Source of the DNA: Alkalihalobacillus sp. LMS6
GTDB taxonomy: Bacteria; Bacillota; Bacilli; Bacillales; Bacillaceae_D
DNA length: 64,000 bases
Assembly: GCF_024362765.1 (NCBI RefSeq)
Contig: NZ_CP093302.1
Span: forward strand, 3,161,564-3,225,563
Direction of reading: 5' to 3'
Both the position numbers and the translations under genes were made by a program. A model generated the notes under the pieces. The model had not been told where the DNA came from and did not search any database. It saw nothing but the letters and a program-made list of their open reading frames with translations. Numbering within the stretch: position 1 is the first letter of the stretch; every line of letters begins with the position of its first letter. Shown piece after piece: positions 42,514-51,541 of this stretch.

Positions 42514-43708
42514 TCTCGATAATGGTGCTTATTCCTAGCCCTCCAGCGATACAGAGGGTAATGAGCGCATAAGTCCCTTGTCTTCTCTCTAATTCATATA
42601 GAGCTTTTGTTAACAAAATTGCCCCCGAAGCTCCAATTGGATGACCTAAAGCAATGGCTCCCCCATTTGGGTTTAATCGCTCATCATCCATATCCATTCC
42701 CCACTCTTGTAAAACAGCAAGGGCTTGCGCTGAAAATGCTTCATTTAATTCGATTACATCTATGTCTTTAAACGTTAAGCCTACCTGCTTCAAGGCTTTA
42801 GCTGTTGCTGGAACAGGACCAAGTCCCATCTCTTTTGGAGAGACGCCAGCCGCCGCTTGTGCGATAATTTTCGCTCTTGGCTTGACTGATAATTGCGTTA
42901 ACCCTGTCTGTGAAGTTAACAAAATCGCAGCAGCTCCATCGTTACGACCTGAGCTATTCCCAGCCGTTACTGTGCCACCTGTTTTGAAAACAGGCTGTAA
43001 GGTTGCCAATTTCTCAATCGGTGCTAGGCGAGGATGTTCATCGTCTGAAAAAAGAAGTGTGTGTTTCTTTTGCTTTACTTCAACAGGCGCAATCTGAGAC
43101 TGAAACCGTTCTTCTTCAATCGCATGGGCTGCTTTTTTTTGACTAGAATACGCAAACCGGTCCTGATCCTCACGGCTAATTTTATATTTTTCTGCTAAGG
43201 TTTCTGCAGTAAAGCCCATCGTAAATTCACCGTATTGCTCTTTCGGTTGTGAACGTGGTTGACTCTCCGTGTTTGGATCGAGCAATACACCATTGCCTGC
43301 TCCTAACCCGAAACGAGCACCACGCAGATAGTATGGAGCTGTACTCATACTTTCAACCCCGCCAGCAACAACAACATCTGCAAGCTGACTCATAATTTGC
43401 TGGGCCCCACTATTTACTGCTTGAAGCCCCGACCCACACTGCCTGTGAATCGTATAAGCAGGAATGGCTTCTGACCAACCTGCCTTTAACAGCCCTATCC
43501 TTGCTACATTCGGCGAATCAGTACTTTGTTTTCCTTGACCGACAATGACTTCATCGACGGCATCTACCTTTCCATCGACTCTTTTTACGAGCGATTCAAG
43601 CGCGTGGGCCAACAGTTGATCATCATAATGCTGGGCTAGTGAACCGCCTATTTTTCCAATAGGGGTTCGAACAGCTTCGACAATGTAGACGTCATTACCT
43701 TTCGTCAT
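42503..43708 (-). CDS. Thiolase (acetyl-CoA C-acyltransferase)
   Basis: About 401 residues. The nucleophile Cys is in RQCGSGLQAVNSGAQQI; the C-terminal NGGAIALGHPIGASGA and CIAGGLGISTIIER carry the His and second Cys of the active site. It cleaves 3-ketoacyl-CoA to acetyl-CoA in this catabolic setting. The start at ATG 43708 follows GGAAGGGGG and overlaps the dehydrogenase gene by 14 bases; the longer frame to 43741 is inside that gene. Last gene of the operon starting at 47831. Confidence 0.93.
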   Translation of the reverse strand: MTKGNDVYIVEAVRTPIGKIGGSLAQHYDDQLLAHALESLVKRVDGKVDAVDEVIVGQGKQSTDSPNVARIGLLKAGWSEAIPAYTIHRQCGSGLQAVNSGAQQIMSQLADVVVAGGVESMSTAPYYLRGARFGLGAGNGVLLDPNTESQPRSQPKEQYGEFTMGFTAETLAEKYKISREDQDRFAYSSQKKAAHAIEEERFQSQIAPVEVKQKKHTLLFSDDEHPRLAPIEKLATLQPVFKTGGTVTAGNSSGRNDGAAAILLTSQTGLTQLSVKPRAKIIAQAAAGVSPKEMGLGPVPATAKALKQVGLTFKDIDVIELNEAFSAQALAVLQEWGMDMDDERLNPNGGAIALGHPIGASGAILLTKALYELERRQGTYALITLCIAGGLGISTIIERVS

Positions 43709-44546
43709 ACGTATAAAACCCCCTTCCAGACTTTCGGCCAAGCCTTCCTGCTTTCACGTACTTGACGAGAAGAGGACAGGGACGATACGTTTCCCCAAGC
43801 GTTTCATATAAATAAGTCATATTCCGCAAGCGTGTATCGAGTCCGACTAGATCCGCTAATTCTAATGGTCCCATTGGGTGGTTTAACCCGAATTTCATCG
43901 CTTTATCCACATCTTCAACAGACGCAACGCCTTCCATGACAAGATTCATTGCTTCGTTTCCGATTAGTCCATTCATTCGACTCGTCACAAAACCTGGAAA
44001 TTCATTCACTTCAACCGTTTCTTTGTTTAGCGTTTCTGCCACTTGTTTCACTTGCTCAAACGTCTCGTCTGATGTATCCAGACCTCGTATAATTTCGACG
44101 AGTTTCATTTTGTGAGCAGGATTAAAGAAGTGCATGGCAATGCATTTTTCTGGACGCTCGGTTTGTGCGGCTATTTCTGTTGGGCTCATCGTTGAAGTAT
44201 TTGTTGCAAGAATCGCATCTTGTTTGCAAAGTCGATCAAATTGTTGAAAGAGCTTTATTTTTAATGCGATATCTTCAAGAACGGCTTCAATCACGAGATC
44301 GGCATTCTTGCATGCTTCTTCTAACGATACCGTATACGTGACACGCTGGGTGATTCGATGTACATCGTCTTCTACAATCTTCCCTCGCCGCAAGGCTTTC
44401 TCCGCTTCAGTCGCGATAAATTGTTCCGCATTCGTCAACGCTTGTTCTGATTGATCTGTGATAATAACGAGAAATCCATGTTGAACGGCAGTATAAGCAA
44501 TACTTCTGCCCATAACACCTGCACCAACAATTGTTACTTGTTTCAT
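43695..44546 (-). CDS. 3-hydroxyacyl-CoA (3-hydroxybutyryl-CoA) dehydrogenase
   Basis: 283 residues, family length. NAD loop VGAGVMGRSIAYTAVQHG at the start, NTSTMSPTEIAAQ, RPEKCIAMHFFNPAHKMKLVEIIRG (catalytic His with Glu), and PGFVTSRMNGLIGNEAMNLVMEGVASVEDVDKAMKFGLNHPMGPLELADLVGLD. It oxidises 3-hydroxyacyl-CoA to the ketoacyl-CoA used by the downstream thiolase. GGAGG precedes the ATG, which overlaps the stop of the synthetase gene (ATGA). Confidence 0.94.
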   Translation of the reverse strand: MKQVTIVGAGVMGRSIAYTAVQHGFLVIITDQSEQALTNAEQFIATEAEKALRRGKIVEDDVHRITQRVTYTVSLEEACKNADLVIEAVLEDIALKIKLFQQFDRLCKQDAILATNTSTMSPTEIAAQTERPEKCIAMHFFNPAHKMKLVEIIRGLDTSDETFEQVKQVAETLNKETVEVNEFPGFVTSRMNGLIGNEAMNLVMEGVASVEDVDKAMKFGLNHPMGPLELADLVGLDTRLRNMTYLYETLGETYRPCPLLVKYVKAGRLGRKSGRGFYTYDER

Positions 44547-46660
44547 TTGCTATTCCTCCGTTTCTCTTCAACCAAGCCACGTTCTACGACATAGCGCATT
44601 ACGTTTACAACTCGCTCTGGTGTGGGATAAACGGGAAATTGATGTTTTTGATAAAGCGCCATTGCCTGAGGGGCGATCATGTCTGCACCCAGTCGGCCAA
44701 CGACAATCGGTTTATTGGTTGATTCAAATACATCTAGGATGGCTTGTGCAATGACGGTTGCACCTGGATCGGCATTCGTTGTTAACATCACAATCACGGC
44801 ATCAATGTCAGGATCTTCTGCTAGCGCTTTCAATACTTGTTTAAACATCTCTGGTTTCGCAATGACCTCAGCAGTCACATCAACTGGATTTTGCGGAGAC
44901 CCGAAAACAGGGATTAACGAACGAATTTCTTCCATTGATTGGCTTAAGGTCGGTACTTCTAGATGCTTTTGCGCACATAAATCTGCAATCACGCTACATG
45001 CCCCACCAGAAGCGGTCATAATGCCAATTCGATTCCCTTTCGCTAGAGGCTGAATAGCAAGCGCACGAGACACATCGATCAAATCATCAATTTGCTGCAC
45101 ACGAAGAATGCCATGCTTCTTAAAAAAGGAGTCATACACATCGTCATCTCCAGCAATCGAACCAGTATGAGATTGCACTGCCCGTTTCCCTACGTCCGAT
45201 TTCCCCGTTTTGTAGATTAATACTGGTTTGTTGGCATCGGCCGCCTTCTTAGCAGCTTCTTCAAACGCAGGTCGATTTTTCAATCCTTCCATAAAAGCCG
45301 TAATGACTGAAGTTTGTTCATCCTCTGCTAATTCTTCAATAAAATCGGCTATAGACAAATCGGCTTCATTCGCAACACTAATCCATCGACTAAACCCTGC
45401 CCCTTGCTCCCAAGCACGGCTTAACAATGCACTCCCCATCGCCCCACTTTGCGATATAAAGGCGACACTTCCCCCACGCTTTACATTTGATTCCAATGCA
45501 GCACCAAAAGCTGTGTAGACGTGAAGATCAGGACTTGCAATGCCAATTGAATTAGGCCCGAGTAGACGGATGCCTCCCTGTCTAGCAAGAGCAAGAACCT
45601 CTTCTTGCAGCTGCTCGCCTTTTTCACCTATCTCTGCAAAACCAGAAGAATAAATAATCGCTGCTTTTATCTTTTTTTCTATACATTGTCTCATAACGTC
45701 TGGTACAAACGAGGCTGCAACAATGATACAAGCTAAATCAACTTGTTCATGAATTGCCGTTAATGATGGATAGGCTTTATACCCTTTAATTGAGTCTGCT
45801 TTCGGGTTCACTGGATAAAGTTCACCTTTATATCCATTTTCCACAATGTAGCGGAATAATCGTCCTCCATTTTTCTTTTCATCTGTTGAAGCACCGATCA
45901 CTGCAATTGATTGAGGATTAAGCATTTGTTGTACACCATCGCGAGACTGCGGTACATGTTGAACATCTAGTTTGGCCCCAAAGCGAATGCGAACATCACA
46001 AATTGTACCCTTATGTGCTGTAAACTTTACGGGATTCAAATCCAATTCTTCTAAGTTTGGATAATCCGCTACGAGCCGATTAATCGCTAAACAAATGTTC
46101 TTTAACTGCTGAAATGGAATGCCCGCTTGTTGTCGATAACCAGCTAACAATTCATAGCCCTTTAACTCTTGCACCATGTCGTCAACCTCTTCTTCCGTAA
46201 CAGGCAACATCCGCATGGAATAGTCTTTTAATAATTCAACGAGGGTGCCCCCCATACCAATCATTAATTGATGACCAAAAACAGGATCCTGCTTCACACC
46301 AATTAATAATTCGATTTCCCCTTGTGCAAGTGCTTGGATCAGTACACCATCAAGAACTACGTTTGCATCATATGTCTTTGCATTAAGCTCAATCTGCTTA
46401 TACGCTTCATGGAGTTGAGTTGAATTTTGAACACCCACTTTCACAATTCCTGCTTCTGTTTTATGCGTAATCTCTCTAGACATCCCTTTCAGTACAAGTG
46501 GGTAGCCAATTTCATTTCCTGCTTGGACTGCCTCTGAAGAGGTCTTTGCTAAAACAGAAGAAGGGAGTGGAAACCCATACTCCCTTAACAATTGCCCTCC
46601 TTCAAACTCCGTTAAAAATCCACTGCTTTTACTTGTATCAATCATTTCCTTATTTGGCAC
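44543..46660 (-). CDS. ADP-forming acyl-CoA synthetase (acetate-CoA ligase family), fused beta-alpha
   Basis: About 705 residues. An ATP-grasp domain comes first (about 15-215; GYPLVLKGMSREITHKTEAGIVKVG), then a CoA-binding domain (NPQSIAVIGASTDEKKNGGRLF) and ligase domains with LLGPNSIGI, FISQSGAMGSALLSRA and the phospho-His in VQSHTGSIAGDD. This beta-alpha order is the reverse of the commonest alpha-beta fusion. It would activate a carboxylic acid with CoA and ATP. GTG 46660 (GGAGG 11 bases off) is the chosen start, ATG 46645 the alternative. It overlaps both neighbours, tightly coupled. The acid is unknown. Confidence 0.85.
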   Translation of the reverse strand: MPNKEMIDTSKSSGFLTEFEGGQLLREYGFPLPSSVLAKTSSEAVQAGNEIGYPLVLKGMSREITHKTEAGIVKVGVQNSTQLHEAYKQIELNAKTYDANVVLDGVLIQALAQGEIELLIGVKQDPVFGHQLMIGMGGTLVELLKDYSMRMLPVTEEEVDDMVQELKGYELLAGYRQQAGIPFQQLKNICLAINRLVADYPNLEELDLNPVKFTAHKGTICDVRIRFGAKLDVQHVPQSRDGVQQMLNPQSIAVIGASTDEKKNGGRLFRYIVENGYKGELYPVNPKADSIKGYKAYPSLTAIHEQVDLACIIVAASFVPDVMRQCIEKKIKAAIIYSSGFAEIGEKGEQLQEEVLALARQGGIRLLGPNSIGIASPDLHVYTAFGAALESNVKRGGSVAFISQSGAMGSALLSRAWEQGAGFSRWISVANEADLSIADFIEELAEDEQTSVITAFMEGLKNRPAFEEAAKKAADANKPVLIYKTGKSDVGKRAVQSHTGSIAGDDDVYDSFFKKHGILRVQQIDDLIDVSRALAIQPLAKGNRIGIMTASGGACSVIADLCAQKHLEVPTLSQSMEEIRSLIPVFGSPQNPVDVTAEVIAKPEMFKQVLKALAEDPDIDAVIVMLTTNADPGATVIAQAILDVFESTNKPIVVGRLGADMIAPQAMALYQKHQFPVYPTPERVVNVMRYVVERGLVEEKRRNSK

Positions 46661-47831
46661 CGACTTTCTCACCTCCAGATTGCTTATTTCGTTGACTGAA
46701 GCGCATGCCAAACACTTCTTCAGCAATTTTATTTTTCAGCATTTCTGGTGTACCACCCGCAATCATCCAGCCACGTACCCGACGGAAAATATACTCAAGT
46801 GGATAGTCTGTTGAATAGCCATACCCTCCAAAAATTTGTACCGCTTCATGAGCGACTTCAAAAGCCGATGTGTTAATGAACGATTTTGCCATTGAAGCGT
46901 CAAGAGGACTAACCTCTCCTTCATCAGCATTTGTCGCTGCACGATATAAAAGCAAACGCCCCGCCTCAAGCTTCATTTTCATTTCAGCCACTTTCCACTG
47001 AATCCCTTGAAATTCAGCAAGTGGACGTCCAAACTGCTTTCGCTCTTTCGCATGTTCAACTGCTAAGTCAAACGCCGCTTGCGCTAATGCGAGCGAGCGA
47101 GCAGTATTGCCCATTCGTTCGATATTAAAGGTTGAAAACAAACGTTTAAAACCATTGTCTGGAATTAAAATATTGTCAACATCGACTTCACAGTCTTCAA
47201 AATACAGCGCACAGTGCTCCTCTCCAGACATATGCGTTTCCGTTTTACCTACAGTGAAACCAGGGGCATCCCGTTCAACTAGAATAGCACCAGAACTTTT
47301 TACATCATCCCCAAAGCGCACCCATACGACATAATAGCTATTATGCGGACCGTGGGTATTAAACACTTTTGAACCATTGATGATGACTTTATCCCCTTTT
47401 ACTTCTGCTTTTGTTTGTAGATCCGTTGTAGCTGAACCTGCATTCGGTTCTGACATCGCAACAGAAATGAGTTTCTCACCAGCCAAGATGCCAGGCAACA
47501 CTCGTTTTTTTAATTCCGGCGACCCATACGCAGCCAACTGTTTAATCGCTCCAAAATTTCCAACTTGTAACATATCAGCGGTGCTTGGGCATACTTTCGC
47601 CACTTCTTCCATCACAATGATTGACTCCATTAAGCCCATGCCTTGACCACCGTCTTCAACAGGTAAATTCATGCCCATTAAGCCGTGATCGGCTAGTGCC
47701 TTAGCATTTTCCCAAGGGACTTCATGATTGTGTACCCACGTATACGCTTTTTCAGCAAACTTCTCTTTTGCAAAGTTTTTCGCCCATTTTTGCAATTCCA
47801 TTTGATCTTCTGTTAATTTAAAATCCATCAT
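46650..47831 (-). CDS. Acyl-CoA dehydrogenase
   Basis: 393 residues, soluble FAD enzyme. MSEPNAGSATTDLQTKA (FAD site), ERKQFGRPLAEFQGIQWKVAEM, the QIFGGYGYSTDYPLE motif and RRVRGWMIAGGTPEMLKNKI are standard. In VHNHEVPWE and YEDC-like parts it resembles short/branched chain or acyl-CoA dehydrogenases of unknown chain length. First gene of the operon; a sigma-54 promoter lies 44 bases upstream (47875-47891). The start is ATG 47831 (AGAAGGAGCG). Confidence 0.93.
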   Translation of the reverse strand: MMDFKLTEDQMELQKWAKNFAKEKFAEKAYTWVHNHEVPWENAKALADHGLMGMNLPVEDGGQGMGLMESIIVMEEVAKVCPSTADMLQVGNFGAIKQLAAYGSPELKKRVLPGILAGEKLISVAMSEPNAGSATTDLQTKAEVKGDKVIINGSKVFNTHGPHNSYYVVWVRFGDDVKSSGAILVERDAPGFTVGKTETHMSGEEHCALYFEDCEVDVDNILIPDNGFKRLFSTFNIERMGNTARSLALAQAAFDLAVEHAKERKQFGRPLAEFQGIQWKVAEMKMKLEAGRLLLYRAATNADEGEVSPLDASMAKSFINTSAFEVAHEAVQIFGGYGYSTDYPLEYIFRRVRGWMIAGGTPEMLKNKIAEEVFGMRFSQRNKQSGGEKVGAK

Positions 47832-47874
47832 ACTCGCTCCTTCTACTCACAAATTTTCGTTATGTCTAATTAGA

Positions 47875-47891
47875 AGCAAGAAGTATGCCAA
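47875..47891 (-). promoter_or_regulatory. Sigma-54 promoter of the acyl-CoA dehydrogenase operon
   Basis: On the minus strand TTGGCATACTTCTTGCT: -24 TGGCAT and -12 TTGCT with family spacing (consensus TGGCAC-N5-TTGCW), one mismatch. It ends about 44 bases before the start codon. Confidence 0.75.
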
Positions 47892-48006
47892 CCTGATGTA
47901 AAGCAGTTCATCAACTCTTTTCAAAGTGCAAAAGCAACCATTTGTTCATTTTATTAACGAATCGTTTAACTTTCGAACTCTGTCTTTTAACGGCAGATGA
48001 GGTGTT

Positions 48007-49059
48007 CTATTCTTGAACATATGTTTTATTTTTCAAAGCTATGGTTTGTTTTAACGCAGCAGATTGCTGAATCGTCAGCAAGACCTCCAATGTTGCTAAC
48101 GCATCTTCACCTGTTATGATCGGCTGGACGTCGTTTTCAATCACGTCTAAGAAATGATTCCACTCCGCAAAGAAGGGATCATTTTTCTTAACGGAATGCG
48201 TCTGTTTTTGTAATGGATGGGCCCACCCATATGCATCCTCACTATACGAATAGTGTTCCATGCTTGGAAAAGAAATGCTTCCTTCTGTGCCGAAAAATGC
48301 GTAACAGTCAGCTTCGTGATGGTAAAAGCGATCATTTTCGTTCAAATTGAGATCGTACGCCCAAGGAGCCGGAATTCCATCTGTAATAAAATAGGTCACA
48401 GTTGCTCCGTCTTCAAGTTCCAGTAAGATGGAGGCTGAATCCTCAACTTGATTGCCTCTAATCCGATTGCGACTAGCAGCATACACATTCGTCACTTCTT
48501 TTCCAGTAACAAAACGGAGCGTATCGATATCATGAATGCTGTTAATTAATAGCGGTCCACCACCCTTTTCGACTCGCCACGACTCATTGAAGTACGCTTT
48601 ATCTTTGCATAACGCACACGTCATCGTCACAGCCACAAGTTCTCCAATTGCTCCATCTCTTATCAATCTGCGCATTTCAAGAACATTTTTAGCTAAGCGA
48701 CGATGGTGACCGACGAGCAAATGAACGTGATGACTCTTGCATAGATCGATCATCGCCCTTCCCTCTTCTATCGTTGGAGCAATAGGTTTTTCAACAAGCA
48801 CATGAATACCGAGCTTTGCACACGCATCAACTGCTTCAAGATGGAGCTGATTTGGCAATGTAATAATTGCACCATCGAGCTGATTTGTTTGTAGAAGCTG
48901 CTTATAGTCTGAATAGATCGGCACCCCAAGCTCATTTGCTCTCTGAATCGATTGCTCATCGTTGCCAGCTACCGCCACGAGCTTCACCCGGTCTGATTGA
49001 ACCATTTGACTAGCAAACTTATAGCCGTGATTTAATCCAAGAACAGCGACTCGCATCAT
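48007..49059 (-). CDS. Gfo/Idh/MocA family oxidoreductase
   Basis: 350 residues. The N-terminal Rossmann part has LGLNHGYKFASQM, ITLPNQLHLEAVDACAKLGIHVLVEKPIAPT with the EKP motif; the C-terminal part has GGGPLLINSIHDIDTLRFVTG with HxxD-type residues. These enzymes oxidise sugars, inositols or related polyols with NAD(P). The start overlaps the aldehyde dehydrogenase stop (TGATG). It is the last gene of the long operon reading from 55973. Confidence 0.9.
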   Translation of the reverse strand: MMRVAVLGLNHGYKFASQMVQSDRVKLVAVAGNDEQSIQRANELGVPIYSDYKQLLQTNQLDGAIITLPNQLHLEAVDACAKLGIHVLVEKPIAPTIEEGRAMIDLCKSHHVHLLVGHHRRLAKNVLEMRRLIRDGAIGELVAVTMTCALCKDKAYFNESWRVEKGGGPLLINSIHDIDTLRFVTGKEVTNVYAASRNRIRGNQVEDSASILLELEDGATVTYFITDGIPAPWAYDLNLNENDRFYHHEADCYAFFGTEGSISFPSMEHYSYSEDAYGWAHPLQKQTHSVKKNDPFFAEWNHFLDVIENDVQPIITGEDALATLEVLLTIQQSAALKQTIALKNKTYVQE

Positions 49060-50501
49060 TGTTGATCACCATCACTTGAATAGACTTTTATCGCCACAGA
49101 AATAAATTTTTCTTCTACATACTCGTCAATGCCGTGACCACCTTCTCGGCCTAACCCACTCTCCTTCAATCCTCCAAAAGGAGCTTCAACAGTCGATGGT
49201 GTGGGATCATTAATACCAACAATGCCATATTCAAGTTGTTCTGAAAGTCGGTACATTCGAGATAAGTCGTTTGTATAAGCGTATGAGGCAAGACCGAATT
49301 CAAGATGATTCGCTTTGGCGATCACTTCTTCTTCTGTTGAAAAACGCATCAGGGGTGCGACAGGACCAAATGTCTCGTGAACTAAAATATCCATTCCTTC
49401 TTTTACATCTGTTAGGACAGTCGGCTCATAATAAGCACCATTTGCGTACTTTCCTTCTGTTAATTTCCGACCTCCGATTTTAACGGTCGCTCCTTTTTTT
49501 CGTGCATCCTGTACTTGTTCATCAACCTTTTGAACAGCATCATGGTTAATAAGTGGACCAATGCGGCTGCCTTCCTCAAAACCATTGCCTACTTTCAAAG
49601 CTTTGACTTTTTCTAAAAAGCGCGTTTCAAACGCATCATAAATATCGTCTTGAATGTAAATTCGGTTTGCGCACACACATTGTTGCCCAGAGGAGTTAAA
49701 TTTTATGGTCAATGCCCCTTTTACAGCTAAGTCGAGATCTGCATCATTAAATACAATAAAAGGAGCATGCCCTCCTAGCTCCATTGATAAGCGTTTTACA
49801 GTTTGAGCAGAATCTCGAATCAACTTTTTGCCAACCTCTGTTGAGCCAGTGAATGATATTTTTTTGATCGTACGACTTTCCATCATCGTGTTTGAAAGTT
49901 CACTTGCTGGACCAATGATTAAGTTAACGACACCTTTTGGCACACCGACTTCAGCTATAATTTTCAGTAGCTCAATCGCACTACACGGAGCTTGAGAGGA
50001 AGGGCGCAAGACAACGGTACATCCCGCTGCAAGAGCAGGAGCTAGTTTTCTAGCAATCATTGAAAGTGGGAAATTCCAAGGCGTAATGGCACCAACAACT
50101 CCGAGTGGTTGCTTAATTACATGCAGGCGCTTCCCTGCTTCTGCCGATGGGATTGTCTCGCCATACACCCGTCTCGCTTCTTCAGCAAACCACTTGAAAA
50201 AAGTGGCTGATTTCGCTACTTCCCCTCGGGCATTAGCTATTGGCTTGCCCATCTCACTACAAATCACTTGCGCAAGCATTTCCTTTCGTTCTTCAATACT
50301 TACTGCAACCCGCTCTAAAAACTGTGCACGCTCAACCGCTGGTCTTTTTGACCACATCGCAAACGCTGTTTCGGCTGCGTCAATTGCCATAAGCGTTTCT
50401 TCTTTTCCTACTAAACCAACCGTGCGGTAGACTTCACCACTTCCAGGATTGCGTACATCTAACGTTTGTTTCGTTTCAATCCAATCGCCGTTTATAAACA
50501 T
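49056..50501 (-). CDS. NAD(P)-dependent aldehyde dehydrogenase
   Basis: 481 residues. Cofactor and catalytic motifs: ITPWNFPLSMIARKLAPALAAGCT (about 135-158), FTGSTEVGKKL, MELGGHAPFIVF (Glu), GQQCVCANRIYIQ (catalytic Cys), and ETFGPVAPLM. Overall it looks like the succinate-semialdehyde dehydrogenase group. It would oxidise an aldehyde made by the alcohol dehydrogenase or monooxygenase of the same operon. AGAAGGAG precedes the ATG. Confidence 0.93.
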   Translation of the reverse strand: MFINGDWIETKQTLDVRNPGSGEVYRTVGLVGKEETLMAIDAAETAFAMWSKRPAVERAQFLERVAVSIEERKEMLAQVICSEMGKPIANARGEVAKSATFFKWFAEEARRVYGETIPSAEAGKRLHVIKQPLGVVGAITPWNFPLSMIARKLAPALAAGCTVVLRPSSQAPCSAIELLKIIAEVGVPKGVVNLIIGPASELSNTMMESRTIKKISFTGSTEVGKKLIRDSAQTVKRLSMELGGHAPFIVFNDADLDLAVKGALTIKFNSSGQQCVCANRIYIQDDIYDAFETRFLEKVKALKVGNGFEEGSRIGPLINHDAVQKVDEQVQDARKKGATVKIGGRKLTEGKYANGAYYEPTVLTDVKEGMDILVHETFGPVAPLMRFSTEEEVIAKANHLEFGLASYAYTNDLSRMYRLSEQLEYGIVGINDPTPSTVEAPFGGLKESGLGREGGHGIDEYVEEKFISVAIKVYSSDGDQQ

Positions 50502-50518
50502 GGTCTCGCTCCTTCTAT

Positions 50519-51541
50519 TTAAAATTCAATTTGGACTTTTAATGTTGTAGGCGATACTTGCATGCGTTGAAACCCTTCAGCCAGTTGCTCCAATGGGAGT
50601 CGATCTGTAATAAGCGGAGCCAGATCAAATTGTTTTTGCGCGACTAGCTCAATGGCCTCTTTGAAATCTTGATGGGTGTACGCTCTCGTACTTTTAATCG
50701 TTAACTCTCGGTTTTGCATCGCCAATAAATCAACCGGAGCAGGTTCTTTATATAAACTAATGACAAGTATTGTTCCTTGCCGTTTGATAATTCGTGTCAT
50801 TTGCTTTGCTGTATGAACCGTTCCAGCAGCCTCAAATACAACATCCGCACCAAATCCGTTTGTATCTGCTAGAATTGCTTCTTCAACATCTCTTTGCTTA
50901 GCGTCAATGGTAAGAAAGCCAAGATCGTTCGCTACTTTTAAACGATAGTCATTAATTTCTGATACATAGACCTTTTCAGCACCAGCTTGCCTTGCCGCCA
51001 TTGCTAGTAGCAATCCTATTGGACCGCCACCAAGCACAACGACAACATCCCCTTGTGCGACATTCGCTTGTTTTACGCCTCGAACGGCTACAGCGACAGG
51101 CTCCATTAAAGCGGCTTCATCACTAGGCATTTCTTGCGGAACCGGATAAACGGCTTCGATTGGCGCAACCGCATACTCTGCAAATCCACCGTTTTGTTCA
51201 ATTCCTATGACTCTTGAAGACAAACAAACTTGCGTCTCCCCTTTCATGCATAGCGGACATGTTCCACAACCTAACATTGGTTGAATAATAACTTTCTGAC
51301 CAATATTAATAGAAAGACTCGGGTCTTTCTCTACGATCACTCCGCAAAATTCATGCCCCATTACGAGAGGCGGTTTTATACGATGAGCCATTTTCCCAAG
51401 ATAAATCGCTAAATCCGTTCCACAAAGACCTGCATGCAAAACCTTGATGAGCACTTCACCTTTGCCAATAACAGGGCTTGATATCGATTGTTTAGTGATT
51501 TCCTTTCCATTAAATAAAGCAGCATCCATTTCTGTCTTCAT
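50519..51541 (-). CDS. Zinc-binding alcohol dehydrogenase (threonine/sorbitol dehydrogenase-like)
   Basis: 340 residues. Catalytic zinc: Cys in HAGLCGTDLAIY, His-Glu in MGHEFCGVI; structural zinc: four Cys in GCGTCPLCMKGETQVC; cofactor loop VLGGGPIGLLLAMAARQAGA. The full zinc set separates it from the zinc-free protein at 995-2002. Substrate is likely a secondary alcohol or polyol. The ATG overlaps the stop of the PrpD-like gene by four bases (ATGA). Confidence 0.93.
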   Translation of the reverse strand: MKTEMDAALFNGKEITKQSISSPVIGKGEVLIKVLHAGLCGTDLAIYLGKMAHRIKPPLVMGHEFCGVIVEKDPSLSINIGQKVIIQPMLGCGTCPLCMKGETQVCLSSRVIGIEQNGGFAEYAVAPIEAVYPVPQEMPSDEAALMEPVAVAVRGVKQANVAQGDVVVVLGGGPIGLLLAMAARQAGAEKVYVSEINDYRLKVANDLGFLTIDAKQRDVEEAILADTNGFGADVVFEAAGTVHTAKQMTRIIKRQGTILVISLYKEPAPVDLLAMQNRELTIKSTRAYTHQDFKEAIELVAQKQFDLAPLITDRLPLEQLAEGFQRMQVSPTTLKVQIEF